The notes beneath the pieces are model-generated. The model was not told the origin of the DNA, did not search any database, and worked only from the letters and a program-made list of their open reading frames with translations. The position numbers and the translations under genes are program-made. A stretch of DNA of 64,000 nucleotides from Erwinia mallotivora (lineage in GTDB: Bacteria > Pseudomonadota > Gammaproteobacteria > Enterobacterales > Enterobacteriaceae). Position 1 is the first letter of the stretch. The number at the start of each line of letters is the position of its first letter. The DNA is taken from contig NZ_JFHN01000075.1 of the NCBI RefSeq assembly GCF_000590885.1, positions 62,001 through 126,000 on the forward strand. Direction: 5' to 3'. Shown one piece after another: positions 17,794 through 28,186 of the stretch.

Positions 17794-19083
17794 ATGACTC
17801 CTTCCGACCTGGCGTTTGACCGTGACCACATCTGGCATCCCTATACCTCCATGAGTCATCCCCTGCCGGTATACCCGGTGGTTGCCGCACGCGGAACGTC
17901 GCTTTTTCTGGATGACGGACGCGAGCTGGTTGACGGTATGTCTTCCTGGTGGGCCGCTATTCACGGCTATAACCATCCCCGTCTCAACCAGGCGATGACC
18001 ACACAGATTGAACAGATGTCACATGTGATGTTTGGCGGCATTACGCATCCGGCGGCGGTGGCCTTGTGTCGTAAGCTGGTAGCGATGACGCCAGCGGGGC
18101 TGGACTGTGTTTTTCTGGCAGATTCCGGGTCAGTGGCGGTTGAAGTGGCGATGAAGATGGCCCTGCAATACTGGCAGGCCCGTGGTCAACGCCGCCAGCG
18201 TTTTCTCACGCTGCGCAACGGTTATCATGGCGACACCTTTGCAGCCATGTCGGTATGCGATCCGCAAAACTCAATGCACAGCCTGTATCAGGGCTATCTT
18301 GCTGACCATCTGTTTGCCCGCGCGCCACGATGCCGTTTTGGTGCAGAGTGGCAGCAGAACGATATTGATGATTTTGCCCGTCTGATTGCCCTGCACGCCG
18401 ATGAGCTGGCCGCCGTGATCCTTGAGCCGGTGGTACAGGGCGCAGGCGGCATGCGCTTTTACCATCCCCGCTATCTGCAACAGGTCCGCGAGCTGTGCGA
18501 CCGCCATCATCTGCTGCTGATTGCCGACGAGATCGCCACCGGCTTTGGTCGTACCGGCAAGCTGTTTGCCTGTGAGCATGCGGAAATTGCGCCGGATATT
18601 CTTTGTGTAGGCAAAGCGCTGACCGGCGGCACCATGACGCTCTCCGCCACGCTCACCACGCGCGATGTCGCCAGCACCATCAGCAACGGAGAAGCAGGCT
18701 GCTTTATGCATGGTCCCACCTTTATGGCTAATCCGCTGGCCTGCGCGGTCGCCTCGGAAAGCCTGGCAATATTGCAGGAGAACCACTGGCAGCAGCAGGT
18801 TGCTGACATTGAAGTTGCGCTGCGTGCGGCCCTGTTGCCGTTGAAGAAGAAGCCGGTGGTTGCTGATGCCAGAGTGCTGGGGGCCATCGGAGTGATTGAA
18901 ACCCACCAGCCGGTTGATATGGCACGTATCCAGGCCTTCTTCGTGGCGCAGGGTGTCTGGCTACGCCCATTCGGCAAACTGATTTATCTGATGCCACCTT
19001 ATGTGATCGCACCCGAAGCCCTGTTAAAGCTGACTCAGGCTATAGCCGATGCGCTGGATGATCCTTCGCTGTTCAGCCACTGA
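17794..19083 (+). CDS. bioA: Adenosylmethionine-8-amino-7-oxononanoate transaminase BioA
   Basis: A 429-residue class III PLP aminotransferase that uses SAM as amino donor to make 7,8-diaminopelargonate. Landmarks are HIWHPYTSM near the N-terminus, [14 protein letters not shown], the [12 protein letters not shown] cofactor motif, and the PLP lysine in CVGKALTGG. The start at 17794 gives the E. coli-like N-terminus ([17 protein letters not shown]); an upstream in-frame codon would run into the operator. Divergent from bioBFCD. Confidence 0.97.
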   Translation: MTPSDLAFDRDHIWHPYTSMSHPLPVYPVVAARGTSLFLDDGRELVDGMSSWWAAIHGYNHPRLNQAMTTQIEQMSHVMFGGITHPAAVALCRKLVAMTPAGLDCVFLADSGSVAVEVAMKMALQYWQARGQRRQRFLTLRNGYHGDTFAAMSVCDPQNSMHSLYQGYLADHLFARAPRCRFGAEWQQNDIDDFARLIALHADELAAVILEPVVQGAGGMRFYHPRYLQQVRELCDRHHLLLIADEIATGFGRTGKLFACEHAEIAPDILCVGKALTGGTMTLSATLTTRDVASTISNGEAGCFMHGPTFMANPLACAVASESLAILQENHWQQQVADIEVALRAALLPLKKKPVVADARVLGAIGVIETHQPVDMARIQAFFVAQGVWLRPFGKLIYLMPPYVIAPEALLKLTQAIADALDDPSLFSH

Positions 19084-19094
19084 CCTCGGCCCGG

Positions 19095-20144
19095 CTAGTC
19101 ATAGTCAAACCACAGCGTGGCGGTGGCGATCACCGTTCCCGGACTGAGCGCTGCGGCGTCGAAGATTTTATAAGCCGCGTAGAGTTCAATGGTCGGATCG
19201 ACGATGGCCGCGCCTCTGGCGAGGCTGAACAGTGACGTTGCCCCGTCAGCACCGGCAGTGGTGGATAGCGTCACCGGATCCCCTGTGGCGGTGGTCAGTG
19301 CCACTCCCACGCCGGATGAGCCCGAGGAAGCGTTGCGCATGATTTGCTGGTTACTGTCAATCAGGTCGGTACTGGAAAGCCGGGCATTAACCGAACGGCT
19401 TGCAACGCCCCCCAGCGTGTTGCTACAGCTGACCGGCAGGGTGAAAGCGGTGCGGCCATCAGTCAGACCAGTGCGCAACATGTCCAGCGACACCGAAGGT
19501 AATGTTATCGTCTGGTCGGGCATCTGGCAGGTGGTTTCCGCCGGATTGAAGGTTATCGTCAGCGACTGGTAACCCAGATAGTTATTAGTCCAGCTGCCCG
19601 CTGCCACGACTTGTGCAACTTCATCTACCGTCGGGACCTTTCCGGTAAAATCAAGATTGGCATTATTCAGCGCCATGGTCACCACCGTGGCGCTGTTGCC
19701 TGTGGCAATGGTGTAATAATTGCGGTCAGTGATCCCCGGATCCTCCGTCAGTAATGTCACCGTCAGCGTATAGAGGTAAGTAGAACCATTCAGTATCCAG
19801 TCACCATTGGTATGGTTTTCCGGGCTGAGATAATTGCTGGTACTCAGTTTAAGCCAGCGGTCGGCACCTGATGCATCGCTGAATTTTATCCAGTAACCGT
19901 TTGCCAGGGGGCTGATGTAATGCACGTTATTCGAATTAATAAATAAAGCGTAACAGGTTATCGGGATCATCCAGCTTCCTGCCCGTGTCTCCGTATAGCT
20001 GTCCTGACTGGTCAGCAAATCGGAAAGATTAATAGCATCTGTGGCCTGCACCGTGGAGCCACTTTTCAGCGCACATCCTGCCCAGGCAGCAGATGAACAC
20101 AGCAGCAGCAAGCTGGCGCAAAGCCGTAATCGAATGTTCATCAT
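19095..20144 (-). CDS. Fimbrial tip adhesin/minor subunit (FimH-like)
   Basis: A 349-residue exported protein. A Sec signal peptide (RLCASLLLLCSSAAWA) is followed by a ~170-residue N-terminal domain and a pilin-type C-terminal domain ending in an alternating-hydrophobic strand (TATLWFDYD), the donor-strand partner for the chaperone. Two-domain layout and size match tip adhesins of chaperone-usher fimbriae; the receptor cannot be predicted. Of the tandem GTG/ATG/ATG codons, the ATG at 20144 is preferred because AAGGA lies six bases upstream. The usher stop overlaps the start, so it is the last gene of the operon. Confidence 0.8.
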   Translation of the reverse strand: MMNIRLRLCASLLLLCSSAAWAGCALKSGSTVQATDAINLSDLLTSQDSYTETRAGSWMIPITCYALFINSNNVHYISPLANGYWIKFSDASGADRWLKLSTSNYLSPENHTNGDWILNGSTYLYTLTVTLLTEDPGITDRNYYTIATGNSATVVTMALNNANLDFTGKVPTVDEVAQVVAAGSWTNNYLGYQSLTITFNPAETTCQMPDQTITLPSVSLDMLRTGLTDGRTAFTLPVSCSNTLGGVASRSVNARLSSTDLIDSNQQIMRNASSGSSGVGVALTTATGDPVTLSTTAGADGATSLFSLARGAAIVDPTIELYAAYKIFDAAALSPGTVIATATLWFDYD

Positions 20145-22687
20145 CACTGTTCCTTTCTGTCAGCTGCCCGTTGCCAGCCCGCATCGTCTGACGGCAGGCA
20201 ACGGTTATGAGTGTTGATTTGCGGATTCGCTATCCGGCAGCTTTTGCGTGTGGTCCCTTCTGTCAGTCTGATAATCAGGGATTCCGGCAGCCTCGAGGAT
20301 TTAATGTAGAGCTGGCTTCCCTGGGCAACATAGCCCAGCGGATTGCCATCAGCATCGGTAATATCAGCTCCGAAAGGCAGAGGTTCGTCGTTCGCTAATC
20401 CGGCCGTAAGGGTATAAACCTTGCGGGTGTCGGTCTGATATCTGATGTAGCTGATACTGCCCGCCCAGGGGGCGACATAACCGATATTGCCTTTCAGTTC
20501 ACCATCATCCTGCCGGTCATTCCTCTCCAGCAGCCGGAAACTGTTCATTTTGTAGGGCGTTACTGAGGTGACCAGCACCAGCCCGTTACGATTGGTGCTG
20601 GCATTGGCATTGCCATTCACCGTTGCGTCAGCAATCCCCGGCGCATCGAGAATGGTGAAGGTATTTCCACTGGAGCCGGAGGCCAGCACACCGCCCTGCC
20701 AGAGTACCGCGCTGCCACTGACGCCCGCCCCCACCTGGCGGTAACGGGATGCCTGGCTTAAATTGCCGCTGAGTCGCGCATAAGGTGTACGCCAGGCACT
20801 CCACAGCCCGGCTACCGACGAATGGTCAGCACGGTCTTCACTGTAATTGAGATGGTAATCGAGGTGCGATGTTGAACCGGCGATCCCGGTCTGAATGCCG
20901 TTGTATTTACCGTTTTTCAGGGTGCTGCGCAGCGTGGCACTGGTGCTGTTGCCAGACCAGTTAAAAGGCAGGGTAACGGTAAAATCGATGCGGTTTTCAT
21001 CATAGCGTTTACGATTAACGTCACTCGGCTGCTGATAGTCGTCGCTGCCGTCATGACTGTCGTACTGATAAAAGCTGCGTCCGATCGCCAGGCTCCAGTT
21101 TGCCTGACGAAACATATTGCTCCAGCTCAGGCTGAACTGGCGGGATGACTGTTCACTGTTCCAGTATTGCCGCCACAGCCCGGTCATGGCGACACGTCCC
21201 CACCCCGGCGGAAGCGTCTGGTCAAGATTGATGCTGAAACTCTGCCGACTTCTTTTCCAAGTCTGGCTGCCAGATTTATTCAGCCTGATGGCGTTAATCT
21301 GGACAGCATCATAAAAGGAGTAATAGTCCGGAGTGCGGTAATACCAGCCTGCCAGCGAAAGATTAAGATTACCGGGAAAATAGCGACTCCAGGATAATTT
21401 CCAGCGTTGTCCCTGCCTGACTGCGCCATCGTTAAAACGTGCAGAAGCAAGATCCATCGAGCTGGAAAATGATCCCAGTATCGGTACGCTGATGGCACTT
21501 CCCAGCAGCAAAGAGTGGTAGTCTCTGGCCAGTGTGGTGCCCCCGTAGCCGGTCAGATAATTGTTGAGGCCATAAGAGGCGCTTCCCTGAACAAAGTCCG
21601 GATGGTATTCCACCCCACGAATCTGCACACTGCCCGCATTCAGCATCCATTCAGCTGAGCCGGTTCGTAGCATGTCGCTGACGGTTGACCAGGGAACAAT
21701 AAAACGTTCCGTGGTGCCATCGGCATTCGCCACCTCAACGGTCAGATCGTTGCGCGCCCCTGATGGCATCAAATCGGCAATTTCAAACGGACCAGGCGGC
21801 ACAGTAAGCTGATAAATAAGCGTATTATTCTGATACACCCTGACCAGCGCGTTAGCGGTGGCGATGCCGCGAATCACCGGCATGTAAGTGCGATAAGCAT
21901 CCGGAAACATTCTCTGTTCCTGCCTGAGCGTAACGCCCCGAAAACGCAGGTTTTCGAACCAGGGCGAATGGGTATAGCTGTCTCCAAAACGGACCAGCGA
22001 ACGATAAGATGGCAGTGCGCGCTCAACATAGCGGGACTGGGTGGTCCATAACCCCTGATGACGTCGGTTACGGAGATAAGTACTGTTATCCAGCAGTTGC
22101 CAGCCGCCCATATTCAGCCCGTTATTCAGAGTAAGAAAAATATTATCAATATTGCTTTAGCCGTCTTTACGCTGAGAATTGTAATAGTTGAGATTGTAAT
22201 TAGTGAAAGCACCATTGATGCCGCTGTCCCACAATTCAGGCGCGATCCAGCGGCGATCCCGGGTGATGATATACGCCTGAGGAATGGTCAGATTCAGTCT
22301 TAATAAACCCGAATTCAGATTTGCATTACCACCATGAAGCAGTTCCGACACGTTAATCCATTCGGCATTATCAGCCGGGTTATTATTTTTATAGCGAACT
22401 GAAAGCAGCTTAATCGTGTCTGGCTGGACTAAAAATGTTTTGCTGTCGGCAATTTTTACAGGAAGATTGCCCCGCCATTCACCATTAACATAAATATCCA
22501 GGGAGTAAAGGCCTGCTGACAGCGTCTTACCGGCATCATTCCATTCCGCCTTTGCAGAGTCTCCCACCATCAGGCTGGTATTAAAACTGGCTGAGGCCTG
22601 TACCTCGCAACATAACAAAGTGATGACTGCACCAGAAAATAACGCTTTCAACATGTCATGGGAGAGCAAAGTGCTCAGTGCTTTCAT
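20144..22687 (-). pseudogene. Fimbrial usher interrupted by an in-frame TAA
   Basis: An outer-membrane usher of ~847 codons with a single in-frame stop. The first 176 codons carry a signal peptide and the N-terminal chaperone-binding domain, ending QRKDG at TAA 22157-22159. The same frame then continues SNIDNIFLTLNNGLNMGGW through the plug/barrel and C-terminal domains (GYVAP...LPFGADITDADGNPLGYV). The remaining frame is intact and full length, so the nonsense mutation looks recent. Unless the stop is read through, no complete usher is made and the fimbria cannot be exported by this system. A shorter product from ATG 22111 would lack a signal peptide. Confidence 0.85.
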
Positions 22688-22714
22688 AGCATCCCCGATA
22701 AAATCCGTTTTTTA

Positions 22715-23452
22715 TTATTTCAGCACCGCAATAACAGGAACGCGGCTGCCATAATCATCAATGTATACCAACTGGTATTTGCCTGAAGCCGGCCTGAATG
22801 ATTTATCTGCCGGTGCAAGACAACTGAAAGGAGGAATAAAGAGGGTTTTATCGATCAGATTATCCTGCTTTTTTCCCTGCTGTATGCGATGACTTTTACC
22901 ATCCCATTTCATCAGTTGAACGATGGTCAGATAATAGGGCGTGGCATTATCAACACAGGCCTTGTGTGAATCAGTTATTATCGATAAATGCTGCGGTATA
23001 TCCCGGGGTGACAAATTTAATCTTTCCGGACGCCAGAATAATTTTATTCGATTACGAATAGCAACCTGCATATAATTTCGACCTGCATCCAGACTCTCAG
23101 GCGTGGGCGGAATATCCAGTACGTTAAGCCAGAAAACCGACTCGCGGTCATCAGGTAGTGCAGTCACCTGATGGTTATGATTTATTTTTAAAATCTGCCC
23201 GTCATTGCCATTTATTTTTACCACCGGCGGAATAATCATGAAAGGCGTAGAGATATTCTCCGGTTTTTCATTTTGCCGCCCATCATCCAGCCAGGTCTGA
23301 ATAAGATGTTGCTCCTTACTTTTGTTGATAAGCTGCACCGATACGCTTTTGCTGCCAGCAGGAAAGATGACGCGTGTTGCATTGATAATTACATTCGCTC
23401 TGAGCGGAAAAATAAAAAGAGTGCAAATGGAGAGGAGAATAATTTTTCTCAC
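22715..23452 (-). CDS. Periplasmic fimbrial chaperone (PapD/FimC family)
   Basis: A 245-residue exported chaperone that delivers pilins to the usher. The GTG at 23452 is chosen as the start because AGGAGG lies immediately upstream and it yields a proper signal peptide (KIILLSICTLFIFPLRA). The immunoglobulin-like domain 1 shows NATRVIFPAGSKSVSVQL, and the inter-strand region has FWLNVLDIPPTPE. The usual RxxxYP-type subunit-binding residues are represented by the basic NRIKLFWRPERL segment. Lies between the major pilin and the broken usher. Confidence 0.88.
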   Translation of the reverse strand: MRKIILLSICTLFIFPLRANVIINATRVIFPAGSKSVSVQLINKSKEQHLIQTWLDDGRQNEKPENISTPFMIIPPVVKINGNDGQILKINHNHQVTALPDDRESVFWLNVLDIPPTPESLDAGRNYMQVAIRNRIKLFWRPERLNLSPRDIPQHLSIITDSHKACVDNATPYYLTIVQLMKWDGKSHRIQQGKKQDNLIDKTLFIPPFSCLAPADKSFRPASGKYQLVYIDDYGSRVPVIAVLK

Positions 23453-23510
23453 CGAACCTCCTGAAATAAAATTCGTAAACCAGGAAGGCAAATGCCTTCC
23501 TGTCAGCAGA

Positions 23511-24110
23511 TTATTCGTAGCTGAATGTATAGGTGGCGGTGCTCACAACCGAACCTGTTTTAGCGCCGATACCGCCATAATTATAATAATTGGCGTAAAA
23601 AGTCATGTTTCCCTGCGCCCCGGTATCAAACGAACCAGTAGTGGTAAATTTAGTGGTCTTAAGGCCGGTATCAATGGCTTTATTCATTTTCAGCAATGTG
23701 GAACCGTCGCTGGTGATGGCAATCCCTACCCCCTCTGCCGAACCTGACTCATTTTTCAGATAATTCATATCGTCAGAAACATTAGATCCTGTGAAAACAA
23801 TATTCAGTGCCTGGGCAGCCGCGCTGGTATTGTCAAAGCCGGTACAACCTGAAACATTAATGGTAAAAGGCGTTGCGCTGGCGCTGACTACGCCAACCGC
23901 CGTGCCTAATGCATCTCTGGTGACAGGCGAAACGTCAACGGTGAAATCAGATCCGTTATTCGTTGTCACATCACAGGTTGTGTCACTGACCGCGCCACTG
24001 AAGGTAATCACGCCACCTGCAACCGCATTATCTGTTGCAGCAACGGTATTACCGGCAAACATCGTTGCCATTAGTGCACCAATGGCACAAATCAAATTTT
24101 TTTTATTCAT
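23511..24110 (-). CDS. Major fimbrial subunit (FimA-like pilin)
   Basis: A 199-residue pilin with a Sec signal (LICAIGALMATMFAGNTVAA), a cysteine pair (TTCDVTT and SGCTGFD) that should form the pilin disulfide, and the C-terminal penultimate-tyrosine strand TATYTFSYE used in donor-strand complementation. The ATG at 24110 has AGAGGGA upstream; the frame stays open further upstream but that part looks non-coding. First gene of the order pilin, chaperone, usher, adhesin, typical of chaperone-usher operons. Confidence 0.88.
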   Translation of the reverse strand: MNKKNLICAIGALMATMFAGNTVAATDNAVAGGVITFSGAVSDTTCDVTTNNGSDFTVDVSPVTRDALGTAVGVVSASATPFTINVSGCTGFDNTSAAAQALNIVFTGSNVSDDMNYLKNESGSAEGVGIAITSDGSTLLKMNKAIDTGLKTTKFTTTGSFDTGAQGNMTFYANYYNYGGIGAKTGSVVSTATYTFSYE

Positions 24111-24739
24111 TTTTGTCCCTCTAAACTCCGCAATATTACGGTGTGTAATCTCCTGAAAAAAACAGCAGAAATAAGACAATACCGATTTACTCATCAGCAA
24201 AGTTAATTTCCGAAAAACATTTTCTATCTTTTTACAGCAAGAAGTAAATAGCATCACTTCAAATTACAGCCTGTTAAAAAGCAATAACAGGCTAATTATT
24301 CAATTGATATAATATTTTACTTCAGGAGGTAACCGGAATTTTTTAACAAATCACAGCAAGATATCTGGCTGCAACATCAGGTGCAAAATAAAAGGCCCCT
24401 GCAAGAATCTCTGCCGCTGATTACCCGAAAAAAAACAGCAGCCGTCTTTCCGGTAATTTATTCATTTCTGGTTTGCTAACAACTGACTGTTAACATATTA
24501 ATAAAAATCATTCACCATCAGGAATCCGCTTTACCATAAATTCAGAAATAACACATCAATAAACACTTCTGATATTAACGGTAAACAGAGCAGTCATAAT
24601 ACATAACCGTAAAAACATTCAGTTCTGCTGAATAATATTTTTTTCAGTCAGTGACGCTCTCCCTGTCCAGTCCGGGCACAACTGACACAGATGCACTACC
24701 CTTTCAGCTGGCAATATCATGTCATAAAGGAGGGAAAAT
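24111..24739. other. AT-rich intergenic region between the fimbrial operon and curA
   Basis: About 630 bp holding the divergent promoters for the pilin operon and the curA group. There is no invertible-element inverted repeat or recombinase, and no gene that I can support. Confidence 0.5.
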
Positions 24740-25783
24740 ATGCCGCAAGATAAACAGACCAACCGTCGCATCCTGCTTGCCTCACGCCCACAGGGTGCAC
24801 CAGGCGCTGCCAACTTCCGCATGGAAACCGAACACCGTCCCAACCCTGCTCAAGGGCAGGTGTTACTCCGCACCGTATGGCTGTCATTAGATCCTTATAT
24901 GCGCGGTCGGATGAGCGATGCGCCTTCCTATGTTGCCCCGGTGCAAATCAATGAGGTAATGGGTGCCGGTACGGTTGCCGTCGTCGAACAGTCCAGGCAT
25001 GAGGGTTACCAGGTGGGTGACTGGGTGGTCAGCCAGAACGGCTGGCAGGACTTTGCGCTGTCCGACGGCCAGGGCTTATTCAAACTTAGTGGCCCGGTGT
25101 TGAAACATCCCTCCTGGGCGCTGGGCATGTTGGGGATGACCGGTTTCACCGCCTATATGGGACTGCTGGATATCGGTAATCCGCAGCCGGGAGAAACCGT
25201 GGTGGTGGCAGCGGCTACCGGTGCAGTCGGCTCGATAGTCGGCCAGATCGCCAAACTGAAAGGCTGCTATGTGGTCGGCATTGCCGGTGGTGCGGATAAA
25301 TGCCGCTACGCCGAAGAGGTGCTGGGTTTTGACCGCTGTCTCGATCATCGCAGTGAGGGACTGGCCGGGTCGCTTAAGCGTTATTGTCGCGACGGCATTG
25401 ATGTCTACTTTGAAAGCGTAGGCGGCAAAGTTTTCAATGCGGTGCTGCCGTTAATGAACACCAAAGGACGCATTCCGGTGTGTGGCCTGATTGCGGACTA
25501 TAACAGCACTGAAAAAAGTGGGATGGCCGGAGAGCTTGCGCAATTTCAGAGCGCGATCCTGCGCAAACGCCTTCGCGTTCAGGGTTTTATTATCAATCAG
25601 GACTACGGCCATCGCTTCGACGAGTTTTTCCGTCAGATGAGCCAGTGGGTGGCGGAAGAGCGCTTCATCTTTCGCGAAGACATCATTGACGGACTGGATA
25701 ACGCCCCGGAAACTTTCATCGGTATGCTGGAGGGTAAAAACTTCGGCAAGGTACTGATCAAAGTGGCAGGCGACCACCCCTGA
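24740..25783 (+). CDS. curA: NADPH-dependent oxidoreductase, CurA-like (MDR family)
   Basis: A 347-residue medium-chain dehydrogenase/reductase of the zinc-free leukotriene-B4-dehydrogenase/curcumin-reductase branch. The N-terminal catalytic domain has LDPYMRGRMSDAPSYV, and the Rossmann motif is AATGAVGSIVGQIAKLKG (about residue 156), followed by a phosphate-binding GGADKC. E. coli CurA reduces curcumin and other enones, and the physiological substrate is probably an alpha,beta-unsaturated carbonyl. AAAGGAGG precedes the start. Followed within ten bases by a DJ-1/PfpI gene, suggesting a small detoxification operon. Confidence 0.85.
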   Translation: MPQDKQTNRRILLASRPQGAPGAANFRMETEHRPNPAQGQVLLRTVWLSLDPYMRGRMSDAPSYVAPVQINEVMGAGTVAVVEQSRHEGYQVGDWVVSQNGWQDFALSDGQGLFKLSGPVLKHPSWALGMLGMTGFTAYMGLLDIGNPQPGETVVVAAATGAVGSIVGQIAKLKGCYVVGIAGGADKCRYAEEVLGFDRCLDHRSEGLAGSLKRYCRDGIDVYFESVGGKVFNAVLPLMNTKGRIPVCGLIADYNSTEKSGMAGELAQFQSAILRKRLRVQGFIINQDYGHRFDEFFRQMSQWVAEERFIFREDIIDGLDNAPETFIGMLEGKNFGKVLIKVAGDHP

Positions 25784-25793
25784 GGAGAGCGTG

Positions 25794-26474
25794 ATGAAAA
25801 TATTGATGGTGCTGACGTCTCACGATCAGCTGGGTGATACCGGCAAAAAAACCGGCTTCTGGCTGGAGGAATTTGTCGCGCCCTGGTATGTCTTTCGCGA
25901 TGCGGGTGCAACTGTGGTACTGGCCTCTCCGGCCGGAGGCCAGCCGCCGCTGGACCCGGTCAGTGACCAGCCGGCAGCACAAACATCTGATACCGAACGT
26001 TTCCGTAAGGATATCGCCGCCCAGCAGGCTCTGGCTAACACGCAACAACTGGCCACTATCGACAGCAGCAGGTTCGATGCGGTGTTTTACCCGGGGGGTC
26101 ATGGTCCACTCTGGGATCTGGCGGAAGATCAGCACAGTATTGAACTGATTGAAAATTTTTATGCCAACGGTAAACCCGTAGGCGCAGTTTGCCATGCACC
26201 CGGCGTGCTGCGTCATGTCAAAAAGCCGGATGGCAACATGCTGGTGACGGGAAAACGCGTGACCGGCTTCAGCAACAGTGAAGAACACGCCGTTGGATTG
26301 ACGGATGTGGTACCTTTTCTGGTCGAAGATGCGTTGACTGCGCTCGGGGCCCACTATGAAAAGACTGCGGACTGGGGCGTTTATACCCTGACCGACGGGC
26401 ATCTGGTCACCGGGCAGAACCCTGCATCTTCCGCTGCGGCAGCCGAAGCGTTGCTGAAACTGTTACATCAATAA
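25794..26474 (+). CDS. DJ-1/PfpI family protein (Hsp31/glyoxalase III-like)
   Basis: A 226-residue class I glutamine-amidotransferase-like protein. The nucleophile elbow is AVCHAPG, with the cysteine near residue 128, and the upstream PGGHGPLWDL loop holds the supporting glycines and histidine. The pattern fits the glyoxalase III/Hsp31-like subgroup, which detoxifies methylglyoxal or acts as a deglycase/chaperone. ATG 25794 is favoured over GTG 25791 by its spacing from GAGGAG. Lies between curA and ybhB, all in one direction. Confidence 0.85.
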   Translation: MKILMVLTSHDQLGDTGKKTGFWLEEFVAPWYVFRDAGATVVLASPAGGQPPLDPVSDQPAAQTSDTERFRKDIAAQQALANTQQLATIDSSRFDAVFYPGGHGPLWDLAEDQHSIELIENFYANGKPVGAVCHAPGVLRHVKKPDGNMLVTGKRVTGFSNSEEHAVGLTDVVPFLVEDALTALGAHYEKTADWGVYTLTDGHLVTGQNPASSAAAAEALLKLLHQ

Positions 26475-26489
26475 ACACCAGGAGGTGGA

Positions 26490-26966
26490 ATGAAACTGTT
26501 AAGCCAGGATTTTAACGATGGCGCGAAGCTGCCTGAACGTCAGGTGTTCAACGGCATGGGCTATAGCGGTGATAATCTGTCGCCGCATCTGGCCTGGGAC
26601 GAGGTTCCGCCCGGCACCAAAAGTTTTGCCATCACCTGCTATGATCCCGACGCGCCTACCGGTTCCGGCTGGTGGCACTGGGGCGTCGCCAATCTGCCGG
26701 CGGATACCCGCGTGTTGCCACAGGGGGCCGGTTCTGGCGTGGCTGAACTGCCATCCGGTGCGGTACAGACCCGTACCGATTTTGGCAAGGCCGGTTACGG
26801 CGGCGCAGCACCGCCAAAAGGTGAAAGTCACCGCTATATTTTCACCGTGTATGCGTTAGACGTGGAAAAACTGGAGGTGGATGAGAATGCCAGTGGCGCT
26901 TATCTGGGCTTCAATATTCATTTCCATCAGCTTGGCAGTGCGTCGATTACGGCGATCTACAGCTGA
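26490..26966 (+). CDS. ybhB: YbhB/YbcL family phosphatidylethanolamine-binding-like protein
   Basis: A 158-residue protein of the bacterial PEBP (Raf-kinase-inhibitor-like) family. It contains the ligand-pocket signatures YDPDAPTGSGWWHWGV and the downstream GGAAPPKGESHRYIFTVYAL. E. coli ybhB sits beside bioA, and here it lies a few genes away, so the identity is secure though the molecular role is unknown. AGGAGG precedes the start, and the 15-base gap from the DJ-1-like gene suggests cotranscription. Confidence 0.9.
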   Translation: MKLLSQDFNDGAKLPERQVFNGMGYSGDNLSPHLAWDEVPPGTKSFAITCYDPDAPTGSGWWHWGVANLPADTRVLPQGAGSGVAELPSGAVQTRTDFGKAGYGGAAPPKGESHRYIFTVYALDVEKLEVDENASGAYLGFNIHFHQLGSASITAIYS

Positions 26967-27043
26967 GCATGTCGCGACGTCTGCGGCAAAGTGAGGGGCG
27001 AAAATTCGCCCCTTTATTTTACCTGTATGCCATTGCTGACTGC

Positions 27044-28039
27044 TCAGATTTCAGTAATAACCACCCACATCGGTCCCTGGCCAACGGCATAACGCGCCAG
27101 CGGTTGCAGCGTCCCCTGCTCAGGACTGATTTTACTGACTTCAATGTGGTGTGACTTCTGCCCGGCGGCCACCAGGTAGTTGCCGCTGTTATCAATATTA
27201 AAGCCACGCGGCTGCGTTTCGGTAGGATGATAGCCGATGACGGACAACTGTCCCCCGTCTTCACTGACACTGAACGCGGTCAGAATGCTGCCGGTACGAT
27301 CACAGCTGTACAGATGACGACCATCTGGTGTCAGATGGATATCTGCTGCCCAACGTGTGCCGATAAAATCCGCAGGCATCATATCCAGACTTTGTACCCG
27401 CTCGACTTCTTCACTGGCATTATTCAGCTGCCAGACATCCACGGTGCTGTTCAGCTCATTAATGCAGTAAGCATATTGCCCGCCCGGATGGAACACCATA
27501 TGCCGCGGGCCCGCGCCTGCCACCGTATTCACCTGAGGCTGTCGGTGTGGCTGTAGCTCGCCGTTTTCCTGCAAATCAAACAGGCAAATGCGATCCTGCT
27601 TCAGCGCCGGGACATAGAGGATCTTATTATCCGGATCAATGTTTGCTGAATGACACCCTTCCAGGCCATTGATCACCTGAAGCGGCGCTCCCGGTAGGCC
27701 ATCTTCTCCGATCGGAGAAACGCTGACACAGGCATCATTGTAAGACCCGACGAAGATAAAGCGTCCCCGACGATCGGTAGAGATATGCGTCGGGCTGCCA
27801 GGTAGCGCAGCGTGACCGGCCTCGGCCAGCTTACCGTCAGCGCTAATTTTAAAGGCGACAATACGAAACGCCGGACGTACCCCCACGTAAAGGAAACGTT
27901 TATCCGGACTGACCACCATTGGCTGTACCTGCCCGGGCGCATCCACAACCTGTAACAGCGTCAGTGCGCCCTCATCGTCAAGCTGCCAGACATAGATCTG
28001 CTGGCTTTCCGGGCTGGCGGTATACACGATTTGTTTCAT
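27044..28039 (-). CDS. pgl: 6-phosphogluconolactonase Pgl
   Basis: A 331-residue seven-bladed beta-propeller lactonase that hydrolyses 6-phosphogluconolactone in the oxidative pentose-phosphate pathway. Repeated blade motifs such as [23 protein letters not shown] and [11 protein letters not shown] match E. coli Pgl (formerly YbhE) in sequence and exact length. Divergent from ybhA, as in E. coli. Probably monocistronic. Confidence 0.96.
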   Translation of the reverse strand: MKQIVYTASPESQQIYVWQLDDEGALTLLQVVDAPGQVQPMVVSPDKRFLYVGVRPAFRIVAFKISADGKLAEAGHAALPGSPTHISTDRRGRFIFVGSYNDACVSVSPIGEDGLPGAPLQVINGLEGCHSANIDPDNKILYVPALKQDRICLFDLQENGELQPHRQPQVNTVAGAGPRHMVFHPGGQYAYCINELNSTVDVWQLNNASEEVERVQSLDMMPADFIGTRWAADIHLTPDGRHLYSCDRTGSILTAFSVSEDGGQLSVIGYHPTETQPRGFNIDNSGNYLVAAGQKSHHIEVSKISPEQGTLQPLARYAVGQGPMWVVITEI

Positions 28040-28186
28040 CAGTTCTCCTTTCTCGGCATCATCTTTTCAGCAAAGCGTAGCGCGTTTTTTCTGCCGACGA
28101 GGCAGCTTTTATCGCGGCTGATTTTGTTAAGCCGCTCACACGGTGTACACTTGACCGTTCCTGTTCAGTTACTTCCGGAACTGTTT

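Noticed and set aside
24111-24739. Possible invertible promoter switch (fimS-like) upstream of the pilin
   Set aside because: No inverted repeat pair and no adjacent tyrosine recombinase were seen.
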